Positions 1-7,748 of a stretch of 46,647 bases of DNA are shown here, in pieces. Made by a program: the position numbers and the translations under genes. The DNA comes from Cellvibrionaceae bacterium. GTDB lineage: Bacteria; Pseudomonadota; Gammaproteobacteria; Pseudomonadales; Cellvibrionaceae. Under the pieces are notes generated by a model that worked only from the letters and a program-made list of their open reading frames with translations, searched no databases and had not been told where the DNA came from. The first letter of the stretch is position 1. Every line of letters begins with the position of its first letter. The stretch spans positions 1-46,647 of the forward strand of contig JAGKXD010000021.1 in assembly GCA_021151525.1 (NCBI GenBank), in the 5' to 3' direction.

Positions 1-877
1 CAACAATCGTTTTCTTAACAAAACGATTTGGCTCTGGTGCAGCTTTTGAGTAATCGAGTTTTGGCTTTCCACCAACAGCGTATTTCAAACCACCTAACAA
101 TATTTTTATAAATTGTGGATTCGAATAGGTTTCAGCCGTGTGACCCAAACCGGTATAGAAAGAACGACCACCATCAAAATCGTGGTACCAAGTAATGGGG
201 TGATAATCACCGTGCTGACCGCCGCGATAAGTTTTCTCATCAACGGTTAAAAGAACTTTATTGAATTCGTAGAAATCACGATAGTCATCCCACTCATCGG
301 CAATTTCAAAAACCGGTGGCAATGCTTCAGTAGCGGGATGATGTGCATCTCTCAAAACCACACGCGCATTCTGTATGTTACTTGGCTCGCTAGGATGACT
401 TTTGAACACAGCCCCCACCAAGCGGCGATACCAGTACCAATTACCTTCCCATTCAGTATCTGCAGCGGCATGAATACCCACAAAACCACCACCAGCTTGA
501 ATAAAGCGCTCCATAGCGACTTGTTGGTTATCATCCAGCACATCTAGGGTCGTATTCAGAAACACAATTGCATTAAATGTACTCAATTGTGCATCGGTGA
601 AGAGGCTCACATCCTCAGTCGCAACAACAGCGAATGAGTTTTCGGCTGCCATTTTTTGCAGTGCAGCAATGCCAGCGGGAATAGAATCATGACGCCAGCC
701 TTTCGTTTTTGAGAAGACCAATACTTTGGCGTCTTTAATGTCTGAATTAAATAGCGCTTCGGCTTTAGCTTTTTCTGCTGGCTTGGCGCTAGATTGATTA
801 GCGGGCTCACCGCATCCAACCAAGGTAAAAAATAAACCTGCGGCGACTAATTTGGGCCAGAGTAAAGAAATTCGCAT
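1..877 (-). CDS. ThuA-domain lipoprotein, partial (runs off left edge)
   Basis: Open reading frame read from ATG at 877 down to the window edge with no stop, so only the N-terminal ~292 residues are seen. The start has a good ribosome site (GAAGG, about 7 bases upstream). Residues 1-22 form a lipoprotein signal ending in the lipobox LVGC (Cys22), so the protein is probably exported and lipid-anchored. Residues ~50-270 are a ThuA (trehalose-utilisation-like) domain, a class I glutamine amidotransferase-like fold: motifs include TKGWRHDSIPAG, NTTLDVLDDNQQ, GGGFVGIHAAADTE and YTGLGHTAETYSNP. ThuA domains of this type often precede a PQQ-type sugar dehydrogenase or cytochrome c domain in large exported proteins. 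The visible tail (EPNRFVKKTIV) resembles the linker into such a domain, but that part lies outside the window. The substrate is unknown; carbohydrate metabolism is the usual guess. Confidence 0.85.
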   Translation of the reverse strand, partial: MRISLLWPKLVAAGLFFTLVGCGEPANQSSAKPAEKAKAEALFNSDIKDAKVLVFSKTKGWRHDSIPAGIAALQKMAAENSFAVVATEDVSLFTDAQLSTFNAIVFLNTTLDVLDDNQQVAMERFIQAGGGFVGIHAAADTEWEGNWYWYRRLVGAVFKSHPSEPSNIQNARVVLRDAHHPATEALPPVFEIADEWDDYRDFYEFNKVLLTVDEKTYRGGQHGDYHPITWYHDFDGGRSFYTGLGHTAETYSNPQFIKILLGGLKYAVGGKPKLDYSKAAPEPNRFVKKTIV

Positions 878-1199
878 CTTGATTCCTTCTATTTATAAAA
901 TTTGAAAATTGCCTTGGGTTAATTGAACCCGAATTGGGGGCACTTGGTTGTTGAGGTTTTCAGCTCAGCATTCTTGTTTAAGGGCACAATATTCAGGATG
1001 ATGCGACGAGCGGCAAAATTGACCTTTCTACTCAAAAATTGCGGGCTGAGTCTAGCAGCGCACTCCTAGTCAGACATCTTGATTTACATTCGTAAACTTT
1101 TCTTTCGCCAGCTTATTTCCATAACCATAGAAGATATGTCACTAGAGTCAACCGAATGAATAAGGTATCTGTTTAACCGGAAAGCCCGATAGTAAAGCG
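878..1199. other. Intergenic region without a recognised gene
   Basis: This stretch of about 320 bases lies between the start of the ThuA gene and the end of the DUF2788 gene. It must hold the promoter of the leftward ThuA gene. I see no convincing ORF, RNA gene or intrinsic terminator in it. A short hairpin (CTAGTTT-TCC-AAACTAG, 1200-1216) overlaps the DUF2788 stop codon but has no T-run. Confidence 0.5.
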
Positions 1200-1400
1200 C
1201 TAGTTTTCCAAACTAGAAACTAGAATTGTTTTGATGATGAAGCCCAACAACCCTAAACCAAGCGCTAAAAAGAGAATAAAAGTGCCGAACTTACCCGCTT
1301 TGGATTTCTTCGCCAAATCCCACACAATGAAAATCATGAATGCAATTAAGCCACTTACACATATATACATAGACCAAGTTTCGAATTGTTCTACCGTCAT
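1200..1400 (-). CDS. DUF2788 family small membrane protein
   Basis: 66-residue protein with two hydrophobic segments (about residues 12-29 and 38-60) joined by the polar, basic loop WDLAKKSKAGKFGT. This arrangement and the loop motif are what I recall for DUF2788, a short inner-membrane protein family of Gammaproteobacteria with no known function. The ATG at 1400 has a good ribosome site (GAGG about 5 bases upstream). It stands alone between a leftward gene and a rightward gene, so it is probably a single-gene transcript. Its topology (two helices, short termini) would fit an accessory subunit or membrane-stress protein, but nothing in the sequence identifies a partner. Confidence 0.8.
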   Translation of the reverse strand: MTVEQFETWSMYICVSGLIAFMIFIVWDLAKKSKAGKFGTFILFLALGLGLLGFIIKTILVSSLEN

Positions 1401-1615
1401 AACTACCTCAAATCATTAGAAAATGAATCTTTATTAACCAAATTAGCCCTATTTTGGGGCTATTCTAGCGAAAATGATCAACTACTTATAGCAAACCCCT
1501 GTTCATATTGTTTGCAAAAATATACACTCTTTTTCACGGGCCTAGTTCTTAATCTAGAAGTCAAAAAATTAGTCCGTTAATTTCAAACATTGTCCCCATA
1601 CTGACGGAGCACACC

Positions 1616-1873
1616 ATGAAAACTATTCAAATCGTTGCATCATTTATCCTTGCTGCTGGTCTTTTGGCTGGCTGCTCAAAGCAAGAAGCTGCTCCAGCTG
1701 CAGCTCCTGCACCAGCTCCAGCAGCTGAAGCTCCAGCTGCTGCTCCAGCTGCCGAAGCTGCTGCTCCAGCTGCTGACGCCGCTGCTGCTCCAGCTGCTGA
1801 CGCTGCCGCTGCTACTTCTGAAGCTGCTGCTCCAGCTGCTGAAGCTGCTGCATCTTCTGCCGCTGCTCAGTAA
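1616..1873 (+). CDS. Ala/Pro-rich small lipoprotein
   Basis: 85 residues. Residues 1-20 are a lipoprotein signal peptide ending in LLAGC (Cys20), so the mature protein is lipid-anchored. After SKQE the rest is almost only Ala, Pro and Glu/Asp in imperfect repeats of the kind APAAEAAAPAADAA, ending SSAAAQ, with no Gly, aromatic or basic residues. It has no recognisable domain. Such sequences are probably extended or helical spacers, and function is unknown. The GCT/GCA-rich repeat makes alternative frames long and open, but only this frame has a signal peptide and lipobox. Two hairpins follow the stop codon, the second a clear terminator, so it is a separate transcript from the ETF-QO gene downstream. 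Confidence 0.75.
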   Translation: MKTIQIVASFILAAGLLAGCSKQEAAPAAAPAPAPAAEAPAAAPAAEAAAPAADAAAAPAADAAAATSEAAAPAAEAAASSAAAQ

Positions 1874-1900
1874 TTGCTTTACCCACCCGTTAACGCGGGT

Positions 1901-1930
1901 AAAAAAAGGCCGCCTTTGCGGCCTTTTTTA
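1901..1930 (+). terminator. Intrinsic terminator after the Ala-rich lipoprotein gene
   Basis: Stem GGCCGC (1908-1913), loop CTTT, stem GCGGCC (1918-1923), then six T. A run of seven A precedes the stem, so it could also act leftward. A smaller hairpin (ACCCG...CGGGT, 1885-1900) sits just before it. Confidence 0.85.
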
Positions 1931-2026
1931 TTGTTGGCATATTCAGTATCTATCCAGCCTGCATCTATCTTCCTCTATAATGGCGACCATAAACTTATCC
2001 CGCTTATTTAAAAGTTAGGAATCCCC

Positions 2027-3664
2027 ATGGCGCGCGAACAAATGCATTATGACGTAGTAATTATTGGTGCTGGCCCTGCTGGTTTGTCAGCCGCATGCCG
2101 TTTACGTCAACTCGATAATAATTTAAGTGTCTGCCTACTGGAAAAAGGCGCTGAAGTTGGTGCTCATATTTTGTCTGGCGCAGTATTTGAACCGCGCGCT
2201 CTTGATGAATTATTTCCCGACTGGAAAAAACAGGGCGCACCATTAGAGACGCCAGTCACTGCCGAAGATTGGCAATTTTTAAACTCCGCGACCAAATCGC
2301 TAAAAATCCCTAATGGATTATTACCTGCTGTTTTGCACAACAATAACAATTACATTATTAGCCTTGGACGCTTATGCCAATGGTTGGCAGAACAAGCTGC
2401 TGAACTCGGTGTAGATATTTTCCCCGGCTTTGCCGCGAGCCAAGTACTCTATCGCGATGATGGCAGTGTCGGCGGTGTAATTACCGGTGATATGGGACGC
2501 GCTGCAGATGGCAGTGAAAAACCAGAGTTTGTTGAAGGCATAGAACTGCATGGCAAATACACACTTTTCTGTGAGGGCGCTCGTGGGCATCTTGGTAAAG
2601 AGTTAATTAGCCATTTCAAATTGGATGAAGGAAAAGATCCACAACATTACGCTATAGGTATTAAAGAAATTTGGCGCGTACCAGCGACACAACATAAAGA
2701 AGGTTTGGTAATGCACTCTCTCGGTTGGCCGTTGAGCGAAACCAATACCACTGGCGGTGGCTTTTTATATCATTTGAACGACACACAAATTGCAGTGGGA
2801 TTAATTACCGATCTTTGCTACAGCAATCCCTATTTGAGTCCATTCGATGAATTTCAACGCTATAAGCATCATCCAAAAGTTGCCCAATATTTAGCAGGTG
2901 GGGAGCGTATAAGCTACGGCGCACGCGCACTCGTGAAAGGTGGTATCCAATCGCAGCCACGTATGTATTTTGCAGGTGGCTTATTATTGGGGGACGATGC
3001 CGGCACCTTAAACTTTACCAAAATTAAAGGTAGCCATACGGCGATGAAAAGCGGAATGATTGCCGCAGAAGTTTTAGTACCTGCGCTAGCGGCAGGCCGC
3101 AGCAATGATGCACTGAATGAATTTGAGGTGTCATACAAAAATTCGTGGGCTTACGAAGAGCTCTACGAACAGCGCAACGTTGGCCCAGCACAGCAAAAAT
3201 TTGGTACGCAACTTGGAAGCCTATACGGCTTTATCGACATGACACTTCGTGGGAAATTGCCGTGGACACTACACAACACCAAAGCAGATAACACACAGTT
3301 AAAGCCTGCAAATCAATCGACAAAAATTGACTACCCCAAAGCCGATAATAAATTGAGTTTTGATAAATTGTCTTCGGTGTATTTATCAAATACCAATCAT
3401 GCAGAAAACCAACCTTGTCACTTACTCTTAAAGGATGCGAGCATTCCACTCGCCGTAAATTTGCCAGAATTTGACGAGCCAGCGCAACGCTACTGTCCTG
3501 CCGGAGTCTATGAAATTATTACCGCAGAAAATGGCGACAAGAGATTTCAAATTAATTCGCAAAATTGTGTACACTGTAAAACTTGCGATATTAAAGACCC
3601 AACCCAAAATATTCAGTGGGTAACACCAGAAGGTGGTGGCGGCCCTAACTATTCAGCCATGTAA
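2027..3664 (+). CDS. Electron transfer flavoprotein-ubiquinone oxidoreductase (ETF-QO)
   Basis: 545 residues, the usual length for bacterial ETF-QO. It takes electrons from reduced ETF (fed by acyl-CoA and other dehydrogenases) and passes them to ubiquinone at the inner membrane. The N-terminus has the FAD dinucleotide-binding motif VVIIGAGPAGLSAA (residues ~10-23). The middle shows the ETF-QO signatures GAHILSGAVFEPRAL and GDDAGTLNFTKIKGSHTAMKSG. The C-terminus carries the 4Fe-4S ligands: a Cys in RYCPAGVYE and the three of CVHCKTCDIKDP, followed by the family tail EGGGGPNYSAM. The ATG at 2027 is preceded by AGGA. It is a single gene between terminators; etfA and etfB are not in this window. 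Confidence 0.97.
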   Translation: MAREQMHYDVVIIGAGPAGLSAACRLRQLDNNLSVCLLEKGAEVGAHILSGAVFEPRALDELFPDWKKQGAPLETPVTAEDWQFLNSATKSLKIPNGLLPAVLHNNNNYIISLGRLCQWLAEQAAELGVDIFPGFAASQVLYRDDGSVGGVITGDMGRAADGSEKPEFVEGIELHGKYTLFCEGARGHLGKELISHFKLDEGKDPQHYAIGIKEIWRVPATQHKEGLVMHSLGWPLSETNTTGGGFLYHLNDTQIAVGLITDLCYSNPYLSPFDEFQRYKHHPKVAQYLAGGERISYGARALVKGGIQSQPRMYFAGGLLLGDDAGTLNFTKIKGSHTAMKSGMIAAEVLVPALAAGRSNDALNEFEVSYKNSWAYEELYEQRNVGPAQQKFGTQLGSLYGFIDMTLRGKLPWTLHNTKADNTQLKPANQSTKIDYPKADNKLSFDKLSSVYLSNTNHAENQPCHLLLKDASIPLAVNLPEFDEPAQRYCPAGVYEIITAENGDKRFQINSQNCVHCKTCDIKDPTQNIQWVTPEGGGGPNYSAM

Positions 3665-3684
3665 CACTTAAATCATTCATCAAT

Positions 3685-3717
3685 AAAAAAAAGCCTGCAT
3701 CATGCAGGCTTTTTTTA
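3685..3717. terminator. Bidirectional terminator between ETF-QO and a convergent membrane gene
   Basis: Stem AAGCCTGCAT paired with ATGCAGGCTT, flanked by an A-run on the left and a T-run on the right. It sits between the converging stops at 3664 and 3723 and can serve both strands. Confidence 0.9.
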
Positions 3718-3722
3718 TTCCA

Positions 3723-4133
3723 TCAACATCCTTGCGGTAATTCCGTTTTCGCTTTGGTCCATTTAACGACGGCAACGACTAACAAAAATATTACACAAGC
3801 AATTAATGCAACACACACCTCATAAAGACTGGGCGAAAAAATAACAAAGTAACCTTTGCTTTTAATCAGCGCCGCAAAACTCGATACCGCAAAAGGCATC
3901 CAATAAAGGCGAAACGTTTGCCAGTGATTAGCTTTACCTCCACCGGATACACTTAGCATTAGTGCAGTTCCTATAACAACACTAATCCCCACAGAATTAA
4001 TCCAGATTTTTGGTGAAGGATCAAAATGAAAATAAAGCGTCACGAAATACCAAATCAAATAACACCAAAGCACTAGCCTCCCCGGCTTGATATTGACAAA
4101 ATATTGGTAAATTAAACGCATATTCTTCGGCAT
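3723..4133 (-). CDS. Unknown four-helix membrane protein
   Basis: 136 residues with four hydrophobic segments at roughly 18-36, 45-62, 75-92 and 103-124, short loops, and a charged tail (KWTKAKTELPQGC). I do not recognise the family. The ATG at 4133 is preceded by GAG at suitable distance; an in-frame ATG at 4121 is possible. It faces the ETF-QO gene tail to tail and shares its terminator. Upstream lies the terminator of the MacAB-type operon, so it is most likely transcribed alone. Ordinary codon use and hydrophobic pattern support a real gene, but no function can be assigned. Confidence 0.65.
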   Translation of the reverse strand: MPKNMRLIYQYFVNIKPGRLVLWCYLIWYFVTLYFHFDPSPKIWINSVGISVVIGTALMLSVSGGGKANHWQTFRLYWMPFAVSSFAALIKSKGYFVIFSPSLYEVCVALIACVIFLLVVAVVKWTKAKTELPQGC

Positions 4134-4290
4134 CCCAAACTCTAAGATAGGCTTTGCATAAAAAGTGCCAGTTCAATATTGAAGAAAAATCAACCTATTT
4201 GAGCCTAAGCGCAAAGAAAAACAGCACATGAGCGTGCACAAGCCCAATTGTAACGCACCATCTTAGCATCAACTAAATTATCCTCCCCCA

Positions 4291-4333
4291 TAAAAAAGCC
4301 CGAATAAGTATCCACTTATTCGGGCTTTTTATT
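4291..4333. terminator. Terminator of the MacAB-TolC-type operon
   Basis: Inverted repeat GCCCGAATAAGT / ACTTATTCGGGC with loop ATCC, flanked by an A-run (left) and a T-run (right). On the minus strand it follows the outer-membrane factor gene that ends at 4344. It could also stop rightward transcription. Confidence 0.88.
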
Positions 4334-4343
4334 ACAGCAGCGG

Positions 4344-5729
4344 TTACTTATTTTGCCAACCGCCACCAAGGGCTTTATACAAATCTACTGTAGCTTTTAA
4401 ACGAGCAAGTCGCTGCTGAACCAACGAATCCTGTGCTTGGAAAAAACTGCGCTGGGAATCCAACAAAGTTTGCAAGTCTACACTACCCTCGCGATAACGG
4501 TCCTCGTTTAACTTCAAACTACGTGATGACTGCGCAACAATATTTTGCTGATTGCTCTCTTGCTGCTGAGTGATGTTGACGCGGTTCAAAGCATCGTCAG
4601 CTTCTTGCAATGCCGTTAAAATAACCTTGCGATATTGCTCTAGCAATTCAACACGACGCGACTCACTCACGCGCACTTGATTGGTTACACGGCCACCGGC
4701 AAAAATAGTTTGTGCCAATGATAAACTCCAACCCGTAGTTTGCAATGCAGGGCTTAATGAAAAAAATTCAGCTGCCGATTTACCCGCATTACCGCTCAAC
4801 TGGATTCCGGGTAGCAATGCTGCGCGTGCAGCGTAAACATTCGCAGAAGATGCTTGCAATTGCGCTTCCGCACTGGCCACATCTGGTCGGCGCGCAATAA
4901 CATCTGCCGGAACACCCGCACTCAACTGGGGAATTTTTAAATCGCCAAAATTTTCACGTGCCAATTGATAGGCTTGCGGCACTTGCCCCTCCAGCAACGC
5001 AATTGCTGCTCGAGTTTGATCTAATTGCAACTGCAATGGCAGGAGCGCATTTTGCTGGGATAACAAATTAGTCTTTTGAACCGCAACATCTGCTGCTGTA
5101 GCAGCACCATTGCGATACAAAGAATCTACGATTTTTTGGATGCGTTCAGCAATTTCTACATTCTTCTTCGCAGTAACTGTGCGCTCTTGCAACGCGAGAT
5201 AATTAAACCAGGCCGTTGCTACGCCAGCAGAAATACTCAACCGCGTCGCCTCATTTGAAAATGCGGTCGCCTTATAATTGGATTTTGCTGCATGGCGATT
5301 AGCCATTTCACCGCCCCACAAATCGAGTTCATAACTCGCACTCACGCCTGCCGTTGTTGAACCAGAGTTTGACCACGTGCTGCCATCTACTTTAGATCGC
5401 TTCTCACCACTTGATGCATTTAAACTAAATGCAGGGAACAAGCTGGCATCGGCAATTTTCATTTGCAACTCAGCCTGTTTAACATGTTCACTGGCAATTA
5501 GAACATCAGGATTTTTTTGCTGTGCAATTTCAACTAATTGGGTGAGTTGTGGAGATTCAAATGCTCGCCACCATTCTTTTTCAATATTAATGGCACCTTG
5601 AGTTTGCACTGAATATTCCCACACAGGCGCATAATCAATTTTTACATCTGGCACTTTATCCATTGAAGAGCAAGCCATCATAGTGGCGCAGATTAAAAGA
5701 TTGATTGAGGTTAGTTTATAAAATTTCAC
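4344..5729 (-). CDS. Outer-membrane efflux lipoprotein (NodT/OprM type)
   Basis: The reading frame extends to 5825, but I place the start at the GTG at 5729: it has GGAG about 7 bases upstream and gives a lipoprotein signal (KFYKLTSINLLICATMMACSS, Cys21), and longer versions would overlap the MacB gene. Predicted length 461 residues, normal for OprM/NodT-type outer-membrane factors. These trimeric channels span the outer membrane and periplasm. Seen here: two OEP repeats of coiled-coil helices (for example residues ~60-230 and ~250-450) and the motifs GVPADVIARRPDVASAEAQL and YREGSVDLQTLLDSQRS. The start lies 5 bases after the MacB stop, so the two are translationally coupled. It completes the tripartite exporter with MacB and MacA upstream. 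Confidence 0.93.
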   Translation of the reverse strand: MKFYKLTSINLLICATMMACSSMDKVPDVKIDYAPVWEYSVQTQGAINIEKEWWRAFESPQLTQLVEIAQQKNPDVLIASEHVKQAELQMKIADASLFPAFSLNASSGEKRSKVDGSTWSNSGSTTAGVSASYELDLWGGEMANRHAAKSNYKATAFSNEATRLSISAGVATAWFNYLALQERTVTAKKNVEIAERIQKIVDSLYRNGAATAADVAVQKTNLLSQQNALLPLQLQLDQTRAAIALLEGQVPQAYQLARENFGDLKIPQLSAGVPADVIARRPDVASAEAQLQASSANVYAARAALLPGIQLSGNAGKSAAEFFSLSPALQTTGWSLSLAQTIFAGGRVTNQVRVSESRRVELLEQYRKVILTALQEADDALNRVNITQQQESNQQNIVAQSSRSLKLNEDRYREGSVDLQTLLDSQRSFFQAQDSLVQQRLARLKATVDLYKALGGGWQNK

Positions 5730-5734
5730 CTTGA

Positions 5735-7669
5735 TTACTCCGACGCTAAAGCGACAACAGGATTTAAACGAGCCGCTTTGCGCGCAGGTAAAAAGCCAAA
5801 AATTAATCCAGTTAAAAATGCGCAACTAAAGGCGAGTATCACCGGGCCAAGCGAATAATCAATTGGCATTCCAAAATGTCCTACTATGGCCGCCGCAAGC
5901 AAGCCCAATACGACGCCAATAATTCCACCGAGTGCTGATACCGTTAAAGCTTCAATTAAAAATTGCTGCATGATATTTCGTTGACGAGCGCCCGTTGCCA
6001 TGCGCACACCAATTTCACGCGTGCGCTCAGTCACACTTACCAGCATAATATTCATGACACCTATACCGCCCACTAACAATGAAATTGCGGCTATAGACCC
6101 TAACAAAATCGTCATAGTATTTTGCGTTGCCGATAAAGTATCAATCAACGACGCCATATTACGAATGGTAAAATCTTCTGTTCCATGACGCTCGGTTAAC
6201 AGTGAACTCACTGAGTTTTGCACATCTGTCATATACTCTTCCGAATCCACAGAGATAGTTACGTTGCGCAAATAACGACGCCCCATAATACGCAAGCTAC
6301 CCGTTGTGTAGGGAACAAGAATTTTGTCGTCCTGATCTTGACCACCCGGGTCAGCACCGCGCTCAGCCATAATGCCAATCACCTGAAACAACACATTATT
6401 TACAATGATGTATTTCCCTAAAGGATCTTCATCAACAAATAATTTACGCACGACGGTTTTTCCTAGGACCGCAACGGTTGCAAATGTTTTTTCATCTTCT
6501 TCAGTAAAAAAAGTACCCGATGAAATTTCCCATTTACGCGCTAGCGGATATTGAAAACCCGTAGCATTTACATCAGTGCTCACATCTACATTGCCGTAAC
6601 GAATAGTGTAAGTTCCCGTCAACTCAGGCAAGGCTGTAACAACGTGAGGTAATTTATTAATCTCAACCACATCGGCAGGAACCAGCGTTTGAATATCAAA
6701 ATAACGCCGCTGCTCAGGCCCGCCAGGGCGCACCAACAATAAATTTGATCCCATTGCGCTGATACTATCGACCACTGCTTTTTTTGCGCCATCACCAATT
6801 GCGAGCATAGTAATTACTGAGCCCACTCCAATTACAATCCCTAAGAGGGTTAAAATTGTACGGAAGATATTACTGTGCAAAGAGCGAAATGCTGTTTTAG
6901 TACCCTCTAATAATTCCGTTGAAAAACTTGGTTCTCCGTGTAATTTAGGCTCATCAATCGGTAGATGAGTAACTTCACTCGGCCCCGGATCTGCAACAAT
7001 TAAACCGTCGCGAATTTCAATTAAACGCTGGGCATTCTTTGCGACATGCGCATCGTGTGTAATGAGAATAATTGTGTGCCCCTGCTCAGATAAATTTTTG
7101 AGCAGCTTCATCACTTCTTTACCGCTATTACTATCCAATGCGCCTGTAGGTTCGTCGGCTAAAATAATTTGACCGCCATTCATTAATGCACGAGCAATAG
7201 AAACACGTTGCTGTTGCCCGCCCGACAATTGATTGGGGCGATGATCAAGCCGCGCAAACAAGCCGAGGGAGCTTAATAATTCACTCGCACGCTCACGTCG
7301 AGCTTGGGGCGGCATGCCAGAATAAGTTGCAGGCATTTCCACGTTTTCGCACGCGGTTGCTCCCGCAAGTAAATTATAACTTTGAAAAACAAAGCCAAAG
7401 GCCTCACGGCGCAATTGTGCTAATTCATCGGCATCAAATACAGAAACATTTTTTCCCGAAAAATAATATTCGCCCGTGCTAGGTTTATCCAAACACCCCA
7501 GAATATTCATTAGCGTTGATTTACCTGAACCAGATTGCCCCATGATGGCAACAAATTCGCCCGGATAAATTTCTAAATCTATGCCGTGTAAAACTCGCGT
7601 CTCCAAATCACCATTTTGAAAGGTTTTTGTTACGCCGGTCAGCTTTATCAGTGGTTGCTTGTCAGTCAT
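5735..7669 (-). CDS. macB: MacB-type ABC transporter, ATPase fused to permease
   Basis: I start at the ATG at 7669 (MTDKQPLIKL); the frame is open further upstream, but that part lacks family similarity. 644 residues, against about 648 for E. coli MacB. Residues 1-~235 are the ABC ATPase: Walker A GQSGSGKST (44-52), signature LSGGQQQR, Walker B ILADEPTGALDS, H-loop ITHDAH. A first membrane helix at ~280-300 (FRTILTLLGIVIGVGSVITML) is followed by a large periplasmic domain and three C-terminal helices with the family motif GGIGVMNIMLVSVTERTREIG. MacB proteins drive export of periplasmic substrates (macrolides, peptides, siderophores) through a TolC-like channel. MacA-like and TolC-like genes flank it on the same strand. 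The true substrate is unknown. Confidence 0.95.
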   Translation of the reverse strand: MTDKQPLIKLTGVTKTFQNGDLETRVLHGIDLEIYPGEFVAIMGQSGSGKSTLMNILGCLDKPSTGEYYFSGKNVSVFDADELAQLRREAFGFVFQSYNLLAGATACENVEMPATYSGMPPQARRERASELLSSLGLFARLDHRPNQLSGGQQQRVSIARALMNGGQIILADEPTGALDSNSGKEVMKLLKNLSEQGHTIILITHDAHVAKNAQRLIEIRDGLIVADPGPSEVTHLPIDEPKLHGEPSFSTELLEGTKTAFRSLHSNIFRTILTLLGIVIGVGSVITMLAIGDGAKKAVVDSISAMGSNLLLVRPGGPEQRRYFDIQTLVPADVVEINKLPHVVTALPELTGTYTIRYGNVDVSTDVNATGFQYPLARKWEISSGTFFTEEDEKTFATVAVLGKTVVRKLFVDEDPLGKYIIVNNVLFQVIGIMAERGADPGGQDQDDKILVPYTTGSLRIMGRRYLRNVTISVDSEEYMTDVQNSVSSLLTERHGTEDFTIRNMASLIDTLSATQNTMTILLGSIAAISLLVGGIGVMNIMLVSVTERTREIGVRMATGARQRNIMQQFLIEALTVSALGGIIGVVLGLLAAAIVGHFGMPIDYSLGPVILAFSCAFLTGLIFGFLPARKAARLNPVVALASE

Positions 7670-7748
7670 AGGTAAATCAACACAGTAAAAGGAAGTTATA
7701 ATGGCGAACACATTGTTCACCTTAAATTGTGCAATTAGCGAATGGCAA

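Noticed and set aside
1635..2018. 127-residue Leu/Gln-rich reading frame over the Ala-rich lipoprotein gene
   Set aside because: It is the +1 shadow of the GCT/GCA repeat, runs across the terminator and has no signal peptide or family.
5730..5825. Longer N-terminus for the outer-membrane factor gene
   Set aside because: It would overlap the MacB C-terminus and the sequence there does not resemble a lipoprotein signal; the GTG at 5729 has the ribosome site and lipobox.
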